Shown in pieces: positions 1-10,120 of a DNA stretch of 64,000 nucleotides. Each line of letters begins with the position of its first letter. The first letter of the stretch is position 1. Where the stretch lies: NCBI GenBank assembly GCA_025765615.1, contig JAIVFJ010000215.1, positions 1 through 64,000 on the forward strand, in the 5' to 3' direction. Position numbers and translations under genes: made by a program. Origin of the DNA: Zopfochytrium polystomum (Eukaryota; Chytridiomycota; Chytridiomycetes; Chytridiales; Chytridiaceae). The notes under the pieces were generated by a model. It had not been told where the DNA came from. It saw only the letters and a list, made by a program, of their open reading frames with translations, and ran no database searches.

Positions 1-90
1 CGCTTCTGGTAGGATATGGCCTTATAGGCTAAGGCGCGGACGTTGTTGCTCTTTCTGGGTGCGATCGCGGTGAGTGGCGGCTGCACCGGG

Positions 91-120
91 TGTTGTTGCT
101 GCTGCTGCTGCTGCTGCTGC
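91..120. repeat. TGY (mostly TGC) trinucleotide microsatellite
   Basis: About ten TGT/TGC units in a row, read directly. The first 780 bases otherwise hold only a second microsatellite. The open frames across them are repeat-driven and I see no gene. Confidence 0.9.
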
Positions 121-457
121 CAGGAGTAGGCGGCGAGATCCTCGTCATGCGCCCGGGCAGCGGCCATTGCGGATTTTATTTAATCGTCCGAGAGAGCTCC
201 GGAATGTGCTGGACTGGATGGCCAAAGGCTGGATGGCAAGATGGGGATGCAGAAGGAGGGTAACGATGGGGAGGTGGGATAGGTGGGTTGGTGTCGGTTT
301 GATTGCGCCGCCGTCAACAAAAGGATGGGCGTGGATTAAAGAGCGGCATTAAACATGCCATCGATGGACTCACGGAGGAGGCAGGGGTCGTAGCAGCCAT
401 GGGTAAGCCACTGGAGGAGGTTTGGCAAGGGACAGAGACAAGAAGGAGTGGAGAGAG

Positions 458-561
<104 letters not shown>

Positions 562-781
562 CGTTCTCTCTCGCCGGCCTGTGGCGGGATTACCGACCGA
601 CATCCGCTTCACTTTCGCTGTCGCGAGTTGGATACTCCTCCGTCGTTTTTTTGGCTGTTGTTTTCCTTGGCGCCGGATGAACAGATCATTTTCCCGCTCG
701 ATTGCGGGGGAGAGACAAAAAGGACGAAATGCAGGAGGTTGGGAGACAAAACGTGTCTTTCATTTAATTCTTGTGCAAGGG

Positions 782-973
782 TGTGAGGGAGCCACGACGG
801 TGCGCGGCAAGCGTCGCGAGGCGCGAAGGTCGGAATCCGCGGGAGCGAGTGGAGAAGTCGAAGTGGCGGAGCAGGCGCCGAGCGGGGCGGCGTCGAGCGA
901 CGCAACGAACGAGAAAAATTCTTCTTATTGGTGGTTTTGTGACTTGCAGAAAAACAAACGAAATTCCGTCACA
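782..973 (-). repeat. 3' LTR of the gypsy element
   Basis: 192 bp matching the copy at 6046-6237 except for one extra A in the GGCAAGCG stretch and one missing G before the AAAAAC run. It starts TGTGAGGG and ends CCGTCACA on the plus strand. It is the 3' LTR because pol reads toward it. Confidence 0.95.
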
Positions 974-987
974 CCCCCCCCCCCGAG
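974..987 (-). other. Polypurine tract (plus-strand primer)
   Basis: Eleven C on the plus strand (974-984) then GAG, that is CTC followed by eleven G in the element's own sense, directly against the 3' LTR. This is the position and composition of the RNase H-resistant plus-strand primer. Confidence 0.8.
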
Positions 988-1012
988 AACGGAGTGTAAC
1001 GAAGTGCAGATA

Positions 1013-4000
1013 TTACATCAGATGGTGGTGGTAGAGGAATTGGGAGAGTTCAGGAGTAAATTTGGCCCAAGTGTTGAAGAGGGGAGGATGGTCAATGTAG
1101 GAGAGGAGTACTGAGTGAATGTTGCCAGAACGGTCACGACGGAGTGCAAGGACTTGAGAGATATCACGGAGGTGAAGAGGGAGTGGAGTAAAAACATCAG
1201 GAGTGCGGGAGAAGTACGGGCGGAGCTTTTCAGGATGGAAAACAGGGTGGATACGCCAAGAAGGGGGAAAGTCAAGTTGGTAAGAAATACCAAGTTTTTC
1301 AATGATTTTGAAAGGGCCATAAAATTGAGCAGAAAGTTTGGGGGAAGGACGACCAGTCTGGTTAGGGGGAACGAAATCAACAGCACGAACGAGAACAAGA
1401 TCACCGACTGTGAAAGGGTCAGGGCGACGGGAGCGGTCGGCATATGCGCGTTGGCGGTCCTGGGCGTGCTGAAGAAGGTCTTTCGCAACAGAAAGGCGGG
1501 CTGTAAGGTCGTCAAGGGTGGCATTTTGGTGGATAGGAATGCCAAGGGACAGAGGAGACAGGGGATGTTGGCCTGAATCGAGGAAGAATGGTGTCGATCC
1601 AGTGCTGGCGTTAATCGAATCGTTAATTCCAAACTCAACAGCAGTGAGGTGAAGATCCCAATCGCGTTGGTCCCATGCGACGTAGTCACGGAGTGCTGAA
1701 ATAATCCAAGCATTTTTGTTCTCTGTTTGACCATCAGTCTGAGGGTGGTAGGCAGTCGACATATTCAGGCGAGTGCGGAGAAGGGAGGTAAGCTGCTGCC
1801 AGAAGAGGGAAATAAACTTCGAGTCACGGTCGCTAATGATCACACGGGGAAGACCATGGTGACGCCAAACATTGTCAAAGAACTGGAGAGCGAAGTCACG
1901 AGCAGTGTCTGACATGCGGCTAGGCCAGATGTGGGTACGCTTAGTGGCTGAGTCAACTACAACTGCAAGGGCATCGTGTCCACGTTCTGTTAGGGGAAGC
2001 TTTGTAATGAAGTCGACAGTAATGGTGTGCCATGGGTGAGGTGCGATGTCGTGAGGATGAAGAAGACCAAATCGTTGACGACGTTCAATACGGTTACGCT
2101 GACAGGTGTCACACGTTCGTACATATTGTTGGATATCGGAGTGGAGACGTGGCCAGTGATAAGTCCGAATGACTCGTTCAGCTGTACGCTCCCAACTTCC
2201 GTGAATCGTCTCGTCATGGGCAGCTGTGATCAGCGAAGGCCGGATGGCTGCGGGTGCGTAAAGTCGTAAGACAGTAGCGTCGCGAAAGTAGAGAAGTCCG
2301 TTGATGCGGGTGTATCGACGGAGGTGTGGACGGAGCCAACGTGGGGGTTCGGCAAGTCGATCCAGCGACTCGACGATTGTGAGGTACTCTGGGTCTGTAT
2401 CGTAGTGGCGACGCAACAAATCCGGAGTGATTGAAGTCGTGACTGAGATATCAAGGAGGACAAAGTAATCTTCGCCAGTCTGTGTTGAGACCTCCAAGGT
2501 GTGGTGGCGTCGTGAAAGAACGTCAGCAATAGAATTCCACTTTCCAGGGACCCATTCAATTTCAAAGTCAAAAGATTCGATGTGTTCCAACCAACGTAGC
2601 TGAACAGGACGGAGCTTGGGTTGGTCAGTGAGGTGACGAAGTGAATGGTGGTCAGTCAAAACGCGAACATGGGAACCAACAAGATATGGGCGATGTTGCT
2701 TCAAACCCTCTGCCAGTGCAAGCAGTTCACCCTCATAAGGATGATAGTTGGATTCTGCTGGGTTGCACTTGCGAGATCCAAAAGCAATGTGAAGTTGCGT
2801 TCCATCATCAGCGAGTTGATAAAGATGAGAGCCAACAGCGAGTTTTGACCAGTCAGTTGCAAGGTAGACAGTACGTGACCGATCAAAGAAGGCAAGGTTC
2901 TCCGGACGAGCGAGTGCTTGTTTGACAGAGAGGAAGACATGCTCATTGTCAGGAGTCCATGTGAATGGTGTAGCCTTCGTAATGGTCTCGCCTCGGCGAA
3001 GTAGATCCGACAGCGGTGTGAGGACTTTAGCATGATGTGGGATGAAGCGATGCAAGGTGTTCGAAAGTCCAAGAAATGCGCGCAGTTCGGTCCATGAGCG
3101 TGGCGACTCAAAATCACGAATAGAGTCAAGCCTAGAAGGAAGAACAGAAACATGGCCGTGCGAGATGTGGTAACCTAAATACTTTACTTCAGACTGCAAG
3201 AATCGGCATTTGTGCAAGCGGCAATGAAACTGGTTGTCCCGAAGGCGACGAAGAACAGAACGCAGGTGCTCAAGGTGCTCTTCATAGGTTCGAGAAAATA
3301 CAAGAAGATCATCAAGGTAGACTGTCAGGTAGAGGTCGACCATATCTTGAAAGATACGATTCATGGTGGCCTGGAATGTTGCCGGTGCGTTTGCAAGACC
3401 AAGAGGCATTACCACCCATTCGAAATGACCATACTTCGTACGAAAGGCAGTTTTGTAGCGGTCCTCAGCAGCTACAAGGATCTGATGATAGCCTGAGGCA
3501 AGGTCAAGCGAGGTGAAATGACGAGCGCCCTGCAAGCGATCCAGAATCTCTACAATGTTAGGAAGTGCTGTGCGGTCACGGACAGTGTTCTTGTTAAGAA
3601 GACGATAATCAAAAACCAAACGAAGCTTGTCTTTTTGGTGGACAAAGAAGATCGGTGCTCCGTACGGTGAAACTGAATGACGAATGCGGTCGTTGTCCAA
3701 CAGGAACTTCAACTCAGAGCGAAGTGCTTCAAGTTCTTCTTCGCTCATTGGATAAATTGGCTTAAATGGTGGCGGCTGTGAAGGATCAGCAAGAGGAATG
3801 GTATGATCAAGACCACGAGACGGTGGTGCACCCTCAAAGGTTGAGAAAACTTCAGGGAACTCTTCTATAATTGCTCGTACTTTCGGGTCAAGTTTCTCAA
3901 GAGCGGCTTTATCTGCGTTATCAGAGTCCTGAGTGGTGCGCTTGTAGTCCGGCGGTGCATCAGCGGCAGACGCAGTGACATTGAACAGGACACCCCACTT

Positions 4001-4627
4001 CGCATTGTCCTTGCGAATGGCACGACGAAAGGCCTGTGCAGTGCAGAGCTCAACATCAATGTTCGAAGGCCGGGAGTACAAGAGATGGCCGTCACGAAAT
4101 TGTAAGGTCTTCAGATTCCAATCAATGATAGGGTTGAACTTCTCAAGCCAATCCATTCCAAGAATAATGTCATATGCGATGCGTGTTGCAACAAAGTTGT
4201 GAATAAACTCCAAATTTCCAAATGAAAATTCCAGCTGTTGGTGTAAAGATGCTTTCAACTTCGTGTCACCATCTGCAAGATTGACTAAAAGATTACGCCC
4301 TTTTTTGTTGTATGGTACTAAGTTTTCACTGATGAATGAATGACTAGCGCCTGAATCGACAAGGATTTTGATCAGATGACTTTTGAATACTCCATGGAAA
4401 ACTAATAGCTTCAAAGGTGAGTCGGCACTACGTGAAACGTGGTACAAATACAACTTATACTGCGGGGGTACTGAAGTCTCTGCCGGATGTACAACGCATG
4501 CCGGAGCGGCAGATGCAACGGCTGCGGTCGACGCATCTACTGGCGCGTCGTCTCCAACGACGGGCCTCTGCGAGGTGGCCTGTTTGTTGGATCTGAGTTT
4601 TTTGGTTTTTTGTTGGGATGCATGCAC
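1013..4627 (-). CDS. pol: Retrotransposon Pol polyprotein (PR-RT-RNaseH-IN)
   Basis: Open frame of about 1,204 codons. An aspartic protease with DSGA lies near residue 91. The reverse transcriptase carries the YLDD catalytic box near 437-440. RNase H follows, with an ATDWSK segment. The integrase has an HHCC zinc finger (H...H, CDTCQ) and a D,D,E core visible as VVVDSATK, IISDRDSKF and TDGQTENKN. The C-terminus is short and basic, with at most a degenerate chromodomain. The first codon shown is GTG, so Pol is probably made as a Gag-Pol fusion by a -1 frameshift in the 91-bp overlap with gag. No stop or missing catalytic residue was seen. Confidence 0.96.
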   Translation of the reverse strand: MHASQQKTKKLRSNKQATSQRPVVGDDAPVDASTAAVASAAPACVVHPAETSVPPQYKLYLYHVSRSADSPLKLLVFHGVFKSHLIKILVDSGASHSFISENLVPYNKKGRNLLVNLADGDTKLKASLHQQLEFSFGNLEFIHNFVATRIAYDIILGMDWLEKFNPIIDWNLKTLQFRDGHLLYSRPSNIDVELCTAQAFRRAIRKDNAKWGVLFNVTASAADAPPDYKRTTQDSDNADKAALEKLDPKVRAIIEEFPEVFSTFEGAPPSRGLDHTIPLADPSQPPPFKPIYPMSEEELEALRSELKFLLDNDRIRHSVSPYGAPIFFVHQKDKLRLVFDYRLLNKNTVRDRTALPNIVEILDRLQGARHFTSLDLASGYHQILVAAEDRYKTAFRTKYGHFEWVVMPLGLANAPATFQATMNRIFQDMVDLYLTVYLDDLLVFSRTYEEHLEHLRSVLRRLRDNQFHCRLHKCRFLQSEVKYLGYHISHGHVSVLPSRLDSIRDFESPRSWTELRAFLGLSNTLHRFIPHHAKVLTPLSDLLRRGETITKATPFTWTPDNEHVFLSVKQALARPENLAFFDRSRTVYLATDWSKLAVGSHLYQLADDGTQLHIAFGSRKCNPAESNYHPYEGELLALAEGLKQHRPYLVGSHVRVLTDHHSLRHLTDQPKLRPVQLRWLEHIESFDFEIEWVPGKWNSIADVLSRRHHTLEVSTQTGEDYFVLLDISVTTSITPDLLRRHYDTDPEYLTIVESLDRLAEPPRWLRPHLRRYTRINGLLYFRDATVLRLYAPAAIRPSLITAAHDETIHGSWERTAERVIRTYHWPRLHSDIQQYVRTCDTCQRNRIERRQRFGLLHPHDIAPHPWHTITVDFITKLPLTERGHDALAVVVDSATKRTHIWPSRMSDTARDFALQFFDNVWRHHGLPRVIISDRDSKFISLFWQQLTSLLRTRLNMSTAYHPQTDGQTENKNAWIISALRDYVAWDQRDWDLHLTAVEFGINDSINASTGSTPFFLDSGQHPLSPLSLGIPIHQNATLDDLTARLSVAKDLLQHAQDRQRAYADRSRRPDPFTVGDLVLVRAVDFVPPNQTGRPSPKLSAQFYGPFKIIEKLGISYQLDFPPSWRIHPVFHPEKLRPYFSRTPDVFTPLPLHLRDISQVLALRRDRSGNIHSVLLSYIDHPPLFNTWAKFTPELSQFLYHHHLM

Positions 4628-5958
4628 TTTTCAATTGTGTGATTATGGGCTCTACAAAAGGTACACCATCCTTTCTCTTTATACTCAGCTCGTTCTGCAG
4701 GTGTGAGAGGTGCAAAACGGATGGTGGTTGTGGTGGACGACTGAGCCAAGGTGTGATTCGACTTTACTTTCAAACGAGCTTTCATTGCATCAACTTCCAT
4801 AGGATCCGAGACTTCCTCAATGCGGGGACGAGGAGGCGAGCGTCGACGATGCTGGGAAACGTGAACAGTAGCTGGCGTTTTACCCTTAGAAGACCAAATG
4901 ATTTCGTCCAGCCGTTTGGCTTCTGCCTGGAGCTCCTGAAGATTGTCATCAATTTCGTTGAGTTCTGGTCGAGACTGGAGTTCGGTCTTCAGGCCTAGGA
5001 GATACAGGGTACAAGCAAGCTTCATAGACATGCTGTTTGCTGCTTCTCGTTGGATGGAGTAAAGGATGCTGTTAAAACGATACGAAAAATCCTGCGCAGA
5101 AGTCTTCTGTCTGAGGTCCTTCAGAAGCGTGACAGCCTTGTTGTACGCTAAAGTTGACAGGAAGTTCGAATTGATCCAGTTTTGATATTCAGCCCATGTC
5201 ATATTCGTTCGAGTTGCAAGTGAAAGGGTCTGCCAGAGTTGGTAAGCCTGTCCTGTAAGGCCGGTACGAATCCATGAGACGAATGTCGGGTGCTTGCGGA
5301 AAATTGCAGGTTCGCCATCTGCACGAAATTCGTGTAGCAAGCATTCCTCGTGGCAATGCGAAAGATACTCTCCGACAGCTGTTTGGCATTCGTGTGATGG
5401 AAGCTTCAAGCATGAACCATCAAACGTTGGGGGCTTTGCAGAAGGCATTCGAAAACCAGGAAGTGGGGCGGGAGCCGTGGGTACCGGAGCTGCAACAGGC
5501 GGCGGAGGTGGCGGCGGCGGTGCAGGCATGGCAGCTTGTGCACGAATCATCGCTTGCACGGCTGCTGCGACGATAGCCTGCATTTGGACCTCCGAAAGTT
5601 CGACGTGGACAGGCGTTGGTTGTGATGAACCAGCTGTGGGAAGCGACGAGAGGCTGGTGACGGGGGCGTCGTCTTGATCCAACGACAATGAAGAGAGCGG
5701 CGGGAACTCGCTACGGTACGCCGAGAGGGTCGGAATAGTCACTGGAACTACGGGGGTCGCTGCAGTAGTCGGAGTTGGCGTGGTGTTAGCAGTGTTAACG
5801 AATGCAAAGGCCGATCCGCCCTGTGCAGATTGGTAGCCTGAGCTACTTCCTTCAGTTGTCTCTGGTGAACGGGAACGAGATCTGTGCTGCTGGTGGTGTC
5901 GTGTCTGACGTTCGTGGCGTTGTGTACGGTGCGACTGAGCAGGCATCGAGGTCGACAT
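4537..5958 (-). CDS. gag: Retrotransposon Gag-like protein
   Basis: 473 codons from an ATG at 5958. The N-terminal third is Ser/Thr/Pro-rich, with a polyproline run. The middle has the helical retrotransposon-gag character (FRKHPTFVSWIRTGL, WAEYQNWINSNF). Near the C-terminus is one zinc knuckle of the form CX2CX4HX4C (CTFCRAHNHTIEKC), expected to bind element RNA. It overlaps pol by 91 bases in the frame one base upstream, the usual arrangement for -1 frameshifting. It is expected to assemble the virus-like particle in the cytoplasm. Confidence 0.92.
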   Translation of the reverse strand: MSTSMPAQSHRTQRHERQTRHHQQHRSRSRSPETTEGSSSGYQSAQGGSAFAFVNTANTTPTPTTAATPVVPVTIPTLSAYRSEFPPLSSLSLDQDDAPVTSLSSLPTAGSSQPTPVHVELSEVQMQAIVAAAVQAMIRAQAAMPAPPPPPPPPVAAPVPTAPAPLPGFRMPSAKPPTFDGSCLKLPSHECQTAVGEYLSHCHEECLLHEFRADGEPAIFRKHPTFVSWIRTGLTGQAYQLWQTLSLATRTNMTWAEYQNWINSNFLSTLAYNKAVTLLKDLRQKTSAQDFSYRFNSILYSIQREAANSMSMKLACTLYLLGLKTELQSRPELNEIDDNLQELQAEAKRLDEIIWSSKGKTPATVHVSQHRRRSPPRPRIEEVSDPMEVDAMKARLKVKSNHTLAQSSTTTTIRFAPLTPAERAEYKEKGWCTFCRAHNHTIEKCMHPNKKPKNSDPTNRPPRRGPSLETTRQ

Positions 5959-6029
5959 CGCGGATCACGCGGATCGAGGATTGCGAGGTGGGAAGTCGGA
6001 GATAGATCTGGTACTGGAACGAACCAGCT

Positions 6030-6043
6030 ATCCGCTGCTACCA
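6030..6043 (-). other. Primer-binding site, initiator tRNA-Met type
   Basis: In element sense the sequence two bases inside the 5' LTR reads TGGTAGCAGCGGAT. It is complementary to a tRNA 3' end of ...CTACCA, matching initiator-Met tRNA with one mismatch from memory of the vertebrate tRNA. Confidence 0.75.
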
Positions 6044-6045
6044 AA

Positions 6046-6237
6046 TGTGAGGGAGCCACGACGGTGCGCGGCAGCGTCGCGAGGCGCGAAGGTCGGAATC
6101 CGCGGGAGCGAGTGGAGAAGTCGAAGTGGCGGAGCAGGCGCCGAGCGGGGCGGCGTCGAGCGACGCAACGAACGAGAAAAATTCTTCTTATTGGTGGTTT
6201 TGTGACTTGCAGGAAAAACAAACGAAATTCCGTCACA
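6046..6237 (-). repeat. 5' LTR of the gypsy element
   Basis: 192 bp, the partner of 782-973, and upstream of gag in element orientation, so it carries the element promoter. The direct repeat AAGGG follows at 6238-6242. Confidence 0.95.
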
Positions 6238-6242
6238 AAGGG

Positions 6243-6779
6243 GGGCTGGAAAACAGGTTTAAAAGAGCATGCGACGCACCGCCACGAACGTGTGTTTCCC
6301 GATGCGGTTTACACTCACAGCCCAAAGACTGGTCGGCTGCGAGTGGCGACGCTCTGGATATTCATTCATGTGGCTTCTGGCCACAATTCATAAGAAACAG
6401 GAATGGAGTGAGTGGGCAGTCAACAAAATAGGTTGAGTTGTTGACGACTCGACGGATGATTTCGCAATCAACAGCAATTAACATTGTTGTGTTTATTTCG
6501 TGGGGACGACTGGGCACGGACATTTGCCAGGCAGAGGGGGAAACCAAAAACAGTGTGTGCGTGGCTGTGTGGGACGGATCTCCGCAAATCACCCACCCGC
6601 ACCGCCATCCAAACCCCCGCTTCCGAACCACTTCCCCGCCTCTTCCACGAAGACAACAAAAGACAACACGATGGTCGCCGCCCAGGCACAAGCCCGCTTT
6701 CGCGGCGCGTTCTCTTAATTTTTCATACAAGCCGTTTCGCCCAGCCTCGCAGCGAGCCGCCATCGGCAGCGCACTGCAT
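6243..6779. other. Intergenic, no gene recognised
   Basis: About 540 bases between the retroelement and the ankyrin remnant. The short open frames on both strands have no recognisable composition or motif. Confidence 0.5.
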
Positions 6780-7857
6780 TCAATGAAAAGTGTTGCCGTA
6801 ATGCAACTTGACGGTTGGGTCGGCGCCACCGCACATGGAGGGCAGGCTCTCTCGACTCGAAAGCAGCTCTACGATGTCGGCGGCGCCAGACGCGCCTGCG
6901 ATACGCAACAGGTCGTCTGATTCGCTGCCTTCCCACCCCTGGCCCAGCAAAAAGTCCATGAGTGCGCAGACGGCCACCTTCGCAGGCCTCTCCAAGGAGG
7001 CTTCGGACTTGCGCAACGACGTAGGCTGCTCTCTCGTTGACGTCCATGTAGCCGTTCAGCCAGCGCACAATAGCCAACTCTCCGAAATTCACGGCGCTAA
7101 ATAGCGCCGATTTTAGGATATCTTTGCTGTCGTGCTGGTTATTGACTTGTTCGTATGTGACGCAGCGCTCAAACAAAAGCTGAACTGTTTCCAGCTGACC
7201 CTGCCGCACCACAAAGAGATCCTTGTAGTCTGGGTGCCACATTCTCACCGAGCTTCAGAAGCGCCCTTGCAACATTTGCGTGCCCCATTTGACAAGCCGC
7301 AGAGAGCGGCATCGACCAATCGACGCCGCGTTGACTTTCTCGCGAGAATATCCAGTCTGCCCTTGTCAGACGCGAAGTGCAACCGTGGACGGTTAGAAGT
7401 TGACGTCGGCGCCCCGCTCGACGAGCAGGCGGACGTTTTTGAAACATCCGTTCTCTCAGGCTTTGAGGAGTGGCGCAACGTTGGAGAAACGAAGCTCAGT
7501 GTCGACGGCGGCGGGGTCGAACCCGTCGATCGACGCGCCGCGTTCGATAAAGAGCTCGGCGAGATCCGGTCGGCCGGTGTCCGCCGCAAGGATAAGCCCC
7601 GCCGTCGCTGCGCATTCGATTCGGCTCGCAGGGTCGGATCATGGCCTTCACCTTTGTCGCGTCGGCACAGTCGTCCTGGACCAGCCAGCTCGCGACGCGG
7701 GTGTGCGGGGCATCTGATTCTCGTCCGAGTTGTGTCCCACCGCGTCTGTGCTGTGGCGGACGAGCCACGCTTTGATGATGTGCAGCGGCTTTCTTGCGTC
7801 CTGGGCGTGCAGCGTGTCGCACAAGGAGCCAGCTGGCGCGTAGATCGTTATGGGCAT
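6780..7857 (-). pseudogene. Ankyrin-repeat gene with several frame breaks
   Basis: Pieces of ankyrin repeat appear in order but in different minus-strand frames: ARKPLHIIKAWLVRH near 7790, GLILAADTGRPDLAELFIERGAS near 7540, NVRLLVERGADVNF near 7400 (then a stop), PLSAACQMGHANVARALLKLG near 7290, and two further helical units at 7200-7050 and near 6880. The 'LLxxGAD' signatures identify the fold. At least four frame changes and one in-frame stop prevent a single product. Either this is a decayed member of the local F-box/ankyrin family, or the assembly has indel errors here. I could not find an F-box at the 5' end. Confidence 0.65.
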
Positions 7858-8132
7858 TTTGTTGAGTGTAGATGTGTCGGGTCGTTGAACAGATTCCGCC
7901 GCTTGGGAGCCTCCTGTATCATTCGAGGGTGAGGGGGTGGCGAAGCGCCGACATATCTTTGGAGGGAAGAAGAGGGACTAGGGAGTGGGGGAGGTGCTGC
8001 TAACCGGCTCCTGCTCCATGTCCGTCTCGCACTCGCTCCCGCTCTGGCGGGGATTTGTGCCCCTCGAGACCACGACCGCCTCATTTTTGGTTGTCGAAGG
8101 TCCACGGCCAAAAACATATGTGAGCTGTCCCC

Positions 8133-9851
8133 ATGTTATTATTCGAATTACTGAACGTCGACGGCATCCTCGTCGAAATCGCGGTCGCCTGCAATACCCC
8201 CACCGCCCTCTGCCTCGCGGCGACCTGCCGCACGATCCGCCGGCGCGTCTGCCTCGACCGCCATTTGTGGAAACGCAAGATCGCCCGTCTTGGCCAGGCG
8301 CTTGCTTTCCCAACCGGCGGATTGCATTGCCTCCGTCCCTCTGCGCCCGTCCACGAACTGATCGACTATGCGTTGCGCCACGATCCCGCCCTCGCCTGTC
8401 CGAGAAGCTTTCCAATCGCCTCGACCGTCCACCATCGCGAGCGGTTTTCTCGCATCCCGGAGCTCACGAGCGTTCCGCCGCCCGAGGAGCTGCTGCTGCT
8501 CGCCTCAACATTTTCCGCCCAATCAACATCGGGGACGTGGACCCCGTCCCGCCGAATCCTCCACATCGATCCCATCCAAAAACTAGCCGGGCGCACGTGT
8601 ACGCCGTGCCACTTCAAATCGCGGGCGGGACTCATCGTGCCAGCGGCCGATCTGCGCAGCGTAGCCCCCTACATGGGTTTCGTCTTCTTTGACGTCCTGT
8701 CTGGCCGCTCATTTCCGCTCTCGCCGGACCTTGCAGGCACGGAGCTCTTCCAAATGCCCGGGACGAATCTGGTGTTCGGGGACGTATCGCAGCGATCGAA
8801 TCTGGGCGGCCACTTGCTGGTGTATCGATGGGACGACGCGGAGGAAGATTTGACGCTGGATAAGCGGCTAACCGCTAGTTTCAACAAGGTGCTTGCGGGT
8901 GGCTTTGGCGCTGCGTTTCAGCAATGTCCGCTTGGCGCGATGGAACCTTGGGCTGACAGGCGCTACATTTCTGTCTATTTAAGGAGGGACTGGCCTTCAA
9001 CACGTGTGGATCGGGTTCTTCTACGGCTGGAGGACGACGAGTCCTCCTTCACTGTGAGCGCTTCTGGTGACTTGACGATCCAGAAACCGGGCCATTGCAT
9101 CCAGTCGGCTGGATGGGAGACGGCCGTGGAATTTCACACGTACTTGCCGCTGGTATATGGTAAAATTCCCCGACCGACTTACTATTTGGAGGGCGGTCTC
9201 GTTCATTTTCCGTTCGCCGAGACGCGGTGCCGGCTCGAAGGGAGCGACCGTCCCACGGGCTACTCGACGAAAATTTTTGCGAACCATTCGTGGGTTGTCC
9301 TGTTTGATGGCCCCACCTTGGGCTCGATGAAAATGTATAAAATCCAACCTGCGGGGCTATTCAAACACTCAGAACCGATTCGCCCGTCGGCTTGCAACCT
9401 CTCCTTCGGCCAGCCCCTCTCTATGTACTTGCCGTCGCGCATGGACATGGACGACACCCGCCTCTTTGGCTGGTGCGAAACATCCGAGTGGCCCACTTAT
9501 CCTCCCTCCAACCGCAAAGCGAGGACACTAGCAGGTCTGCCGACGGCCTGGAACTTTGCGACGATCGATTTCGTCACCGGCAGCGTGACCCACGAGATCA
9601 TTGAGGACATTGAGGAGCGAGACCTGTGCGTTGTTTTTGTGGAGGACGCATGGACCGACGCCGAGTCCGGAATAACGGTGAAGAAAGTGCGGTCGTGTGT
9701 GATGCGAGAGGACTCGAGAGAGGGTGAGGAGCACTCTGGTGCAGGGGGAACGGCGGGGTGGGGAGAAGGAACTGTTGCGATGATTATTAGGTTGGGCCTT
9801 GCGCCTTTGGCTAGGCTGTTCCTTCGTTCGGTGAGGTCGCTGACAAAGTGA
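8133..9851 (+). CDS. F-box-like protein, 572 aa
   Basis: Single uninterrupted frame from an ATG. Residues 1-50 look like an F-box: a Leu-rich start (LLNVDGILVEIAVAC), an ALCLAATCRTIRRRV core and a conserved-looking LWKRKI end. F-box proteins carry substrates to SCF ubiquitin ligases through Skp1. The remaining 500 residues have no repeat I recognise. They are rich in Trp and aromatic residues with many short strand-like segments, possibly a divergent beta-propeller, but that is a guess. It lies on the opposite strand from the neighbouring ankyrin remnant. Confidence 0.7.
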   Translation: MLLFELLNVDGILVEIAVACNTPTALCLAATCRTIRRRVCLDRHLWKRKIARLGQALAFPTGGLHCLRPSAPVHELIDYALRHDPALACPRSFPIASTVHHRERFSRIPELTSVPPPEELLLLASTFSAQSTSGTWTPSRRILHIDPIQKLAGRTCTPCHFKSRAGLIVPAADLRSVAPYMGFVFFDVLSGRSFPLSPDLAGTELFQMPGTNLVFGDVSQRSNLGGHLLVYRWDDAEEDLTLDKRLTASFNKVLAGGFGAAFQQCPLGAMEPWADRRYISVYLRRDWPSTRVDRVLLRLEDDESSFTVSASGDLTIQKPGHCIQSAGWETAVEFHTYLPLVYGKIPRPTYYLEGGLVHFPFAETRCRLEGSDRPTGYSTKIFANHSWVVLFDGPTLGSMKMYKIQPAGLFKHSEPIRPSACNLSFGQPLSMYLPSRMDMDDTRLFGWCETSEWPTYPPSNRKARTLAGLPTAWNFATIDFVTGSVTHEIIEDIEERDLCVVFVEDAWTDAESGITVKKVRSCVMREDSREGEEHSGAGGTAGWGEGTVAMIIRLGLAPLARLFLRSVRSLTK

Positions 9852-10120
9852 CGGTTACCCGTTTTATGTGACGGAATGGTGAGGCTGTTGTGGTTGGCGC
9901 GTCCTTGGCGTGTGTATTGGACTTACAACTTCGGTTTCTGTTCTTTTGGATCATACATTCACTGTACATACACATACAGTGCGGGAGCTCGCGACATGAG
10001 GCCATTATTAATATTTCATTGCAGAGGTAACGAACGAAGGTGATGCTGATTCACGAGGCGTACTTTTAGTTACACGCCATCGGGCGTTCAATGGAACCAC
10101 CTTTTCCTCGTACACCAATT

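Larger units (their letters stand above)
782..6237 (-). mobile_element. Complete Ty3/gypsy LTR retrotransposon
   Basis: The element is 5,456 bp and transcribed on the minus strand. It has two 192-bp LTRs (TGT...ACA ends), a primer-binding site next to the 5' LTR, overlapping gag and pol frames without internal stops, and a G11 polypurine tract next to the 3' LTR. A 5-bp direct repeat AAGGG flanks it (777-781 and 6238-6242), the expected target-site duplication. Domain order in pol is protease, reverse transcriptase, RNase H, integrase, which places it in Ty3/gypsy (Metaviridae) rather than copia. The LTRs differ only by two compensating one-base indels as I read them, so insertion is recent and the copy may still be mobile. 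Confidence 0.97.

Noticed and set aside
8133..8300. Ankyrin repeats in the 572-residue F-box protein
   Set aside because: No LLxxGAD or similar signature occurs after the F-box.
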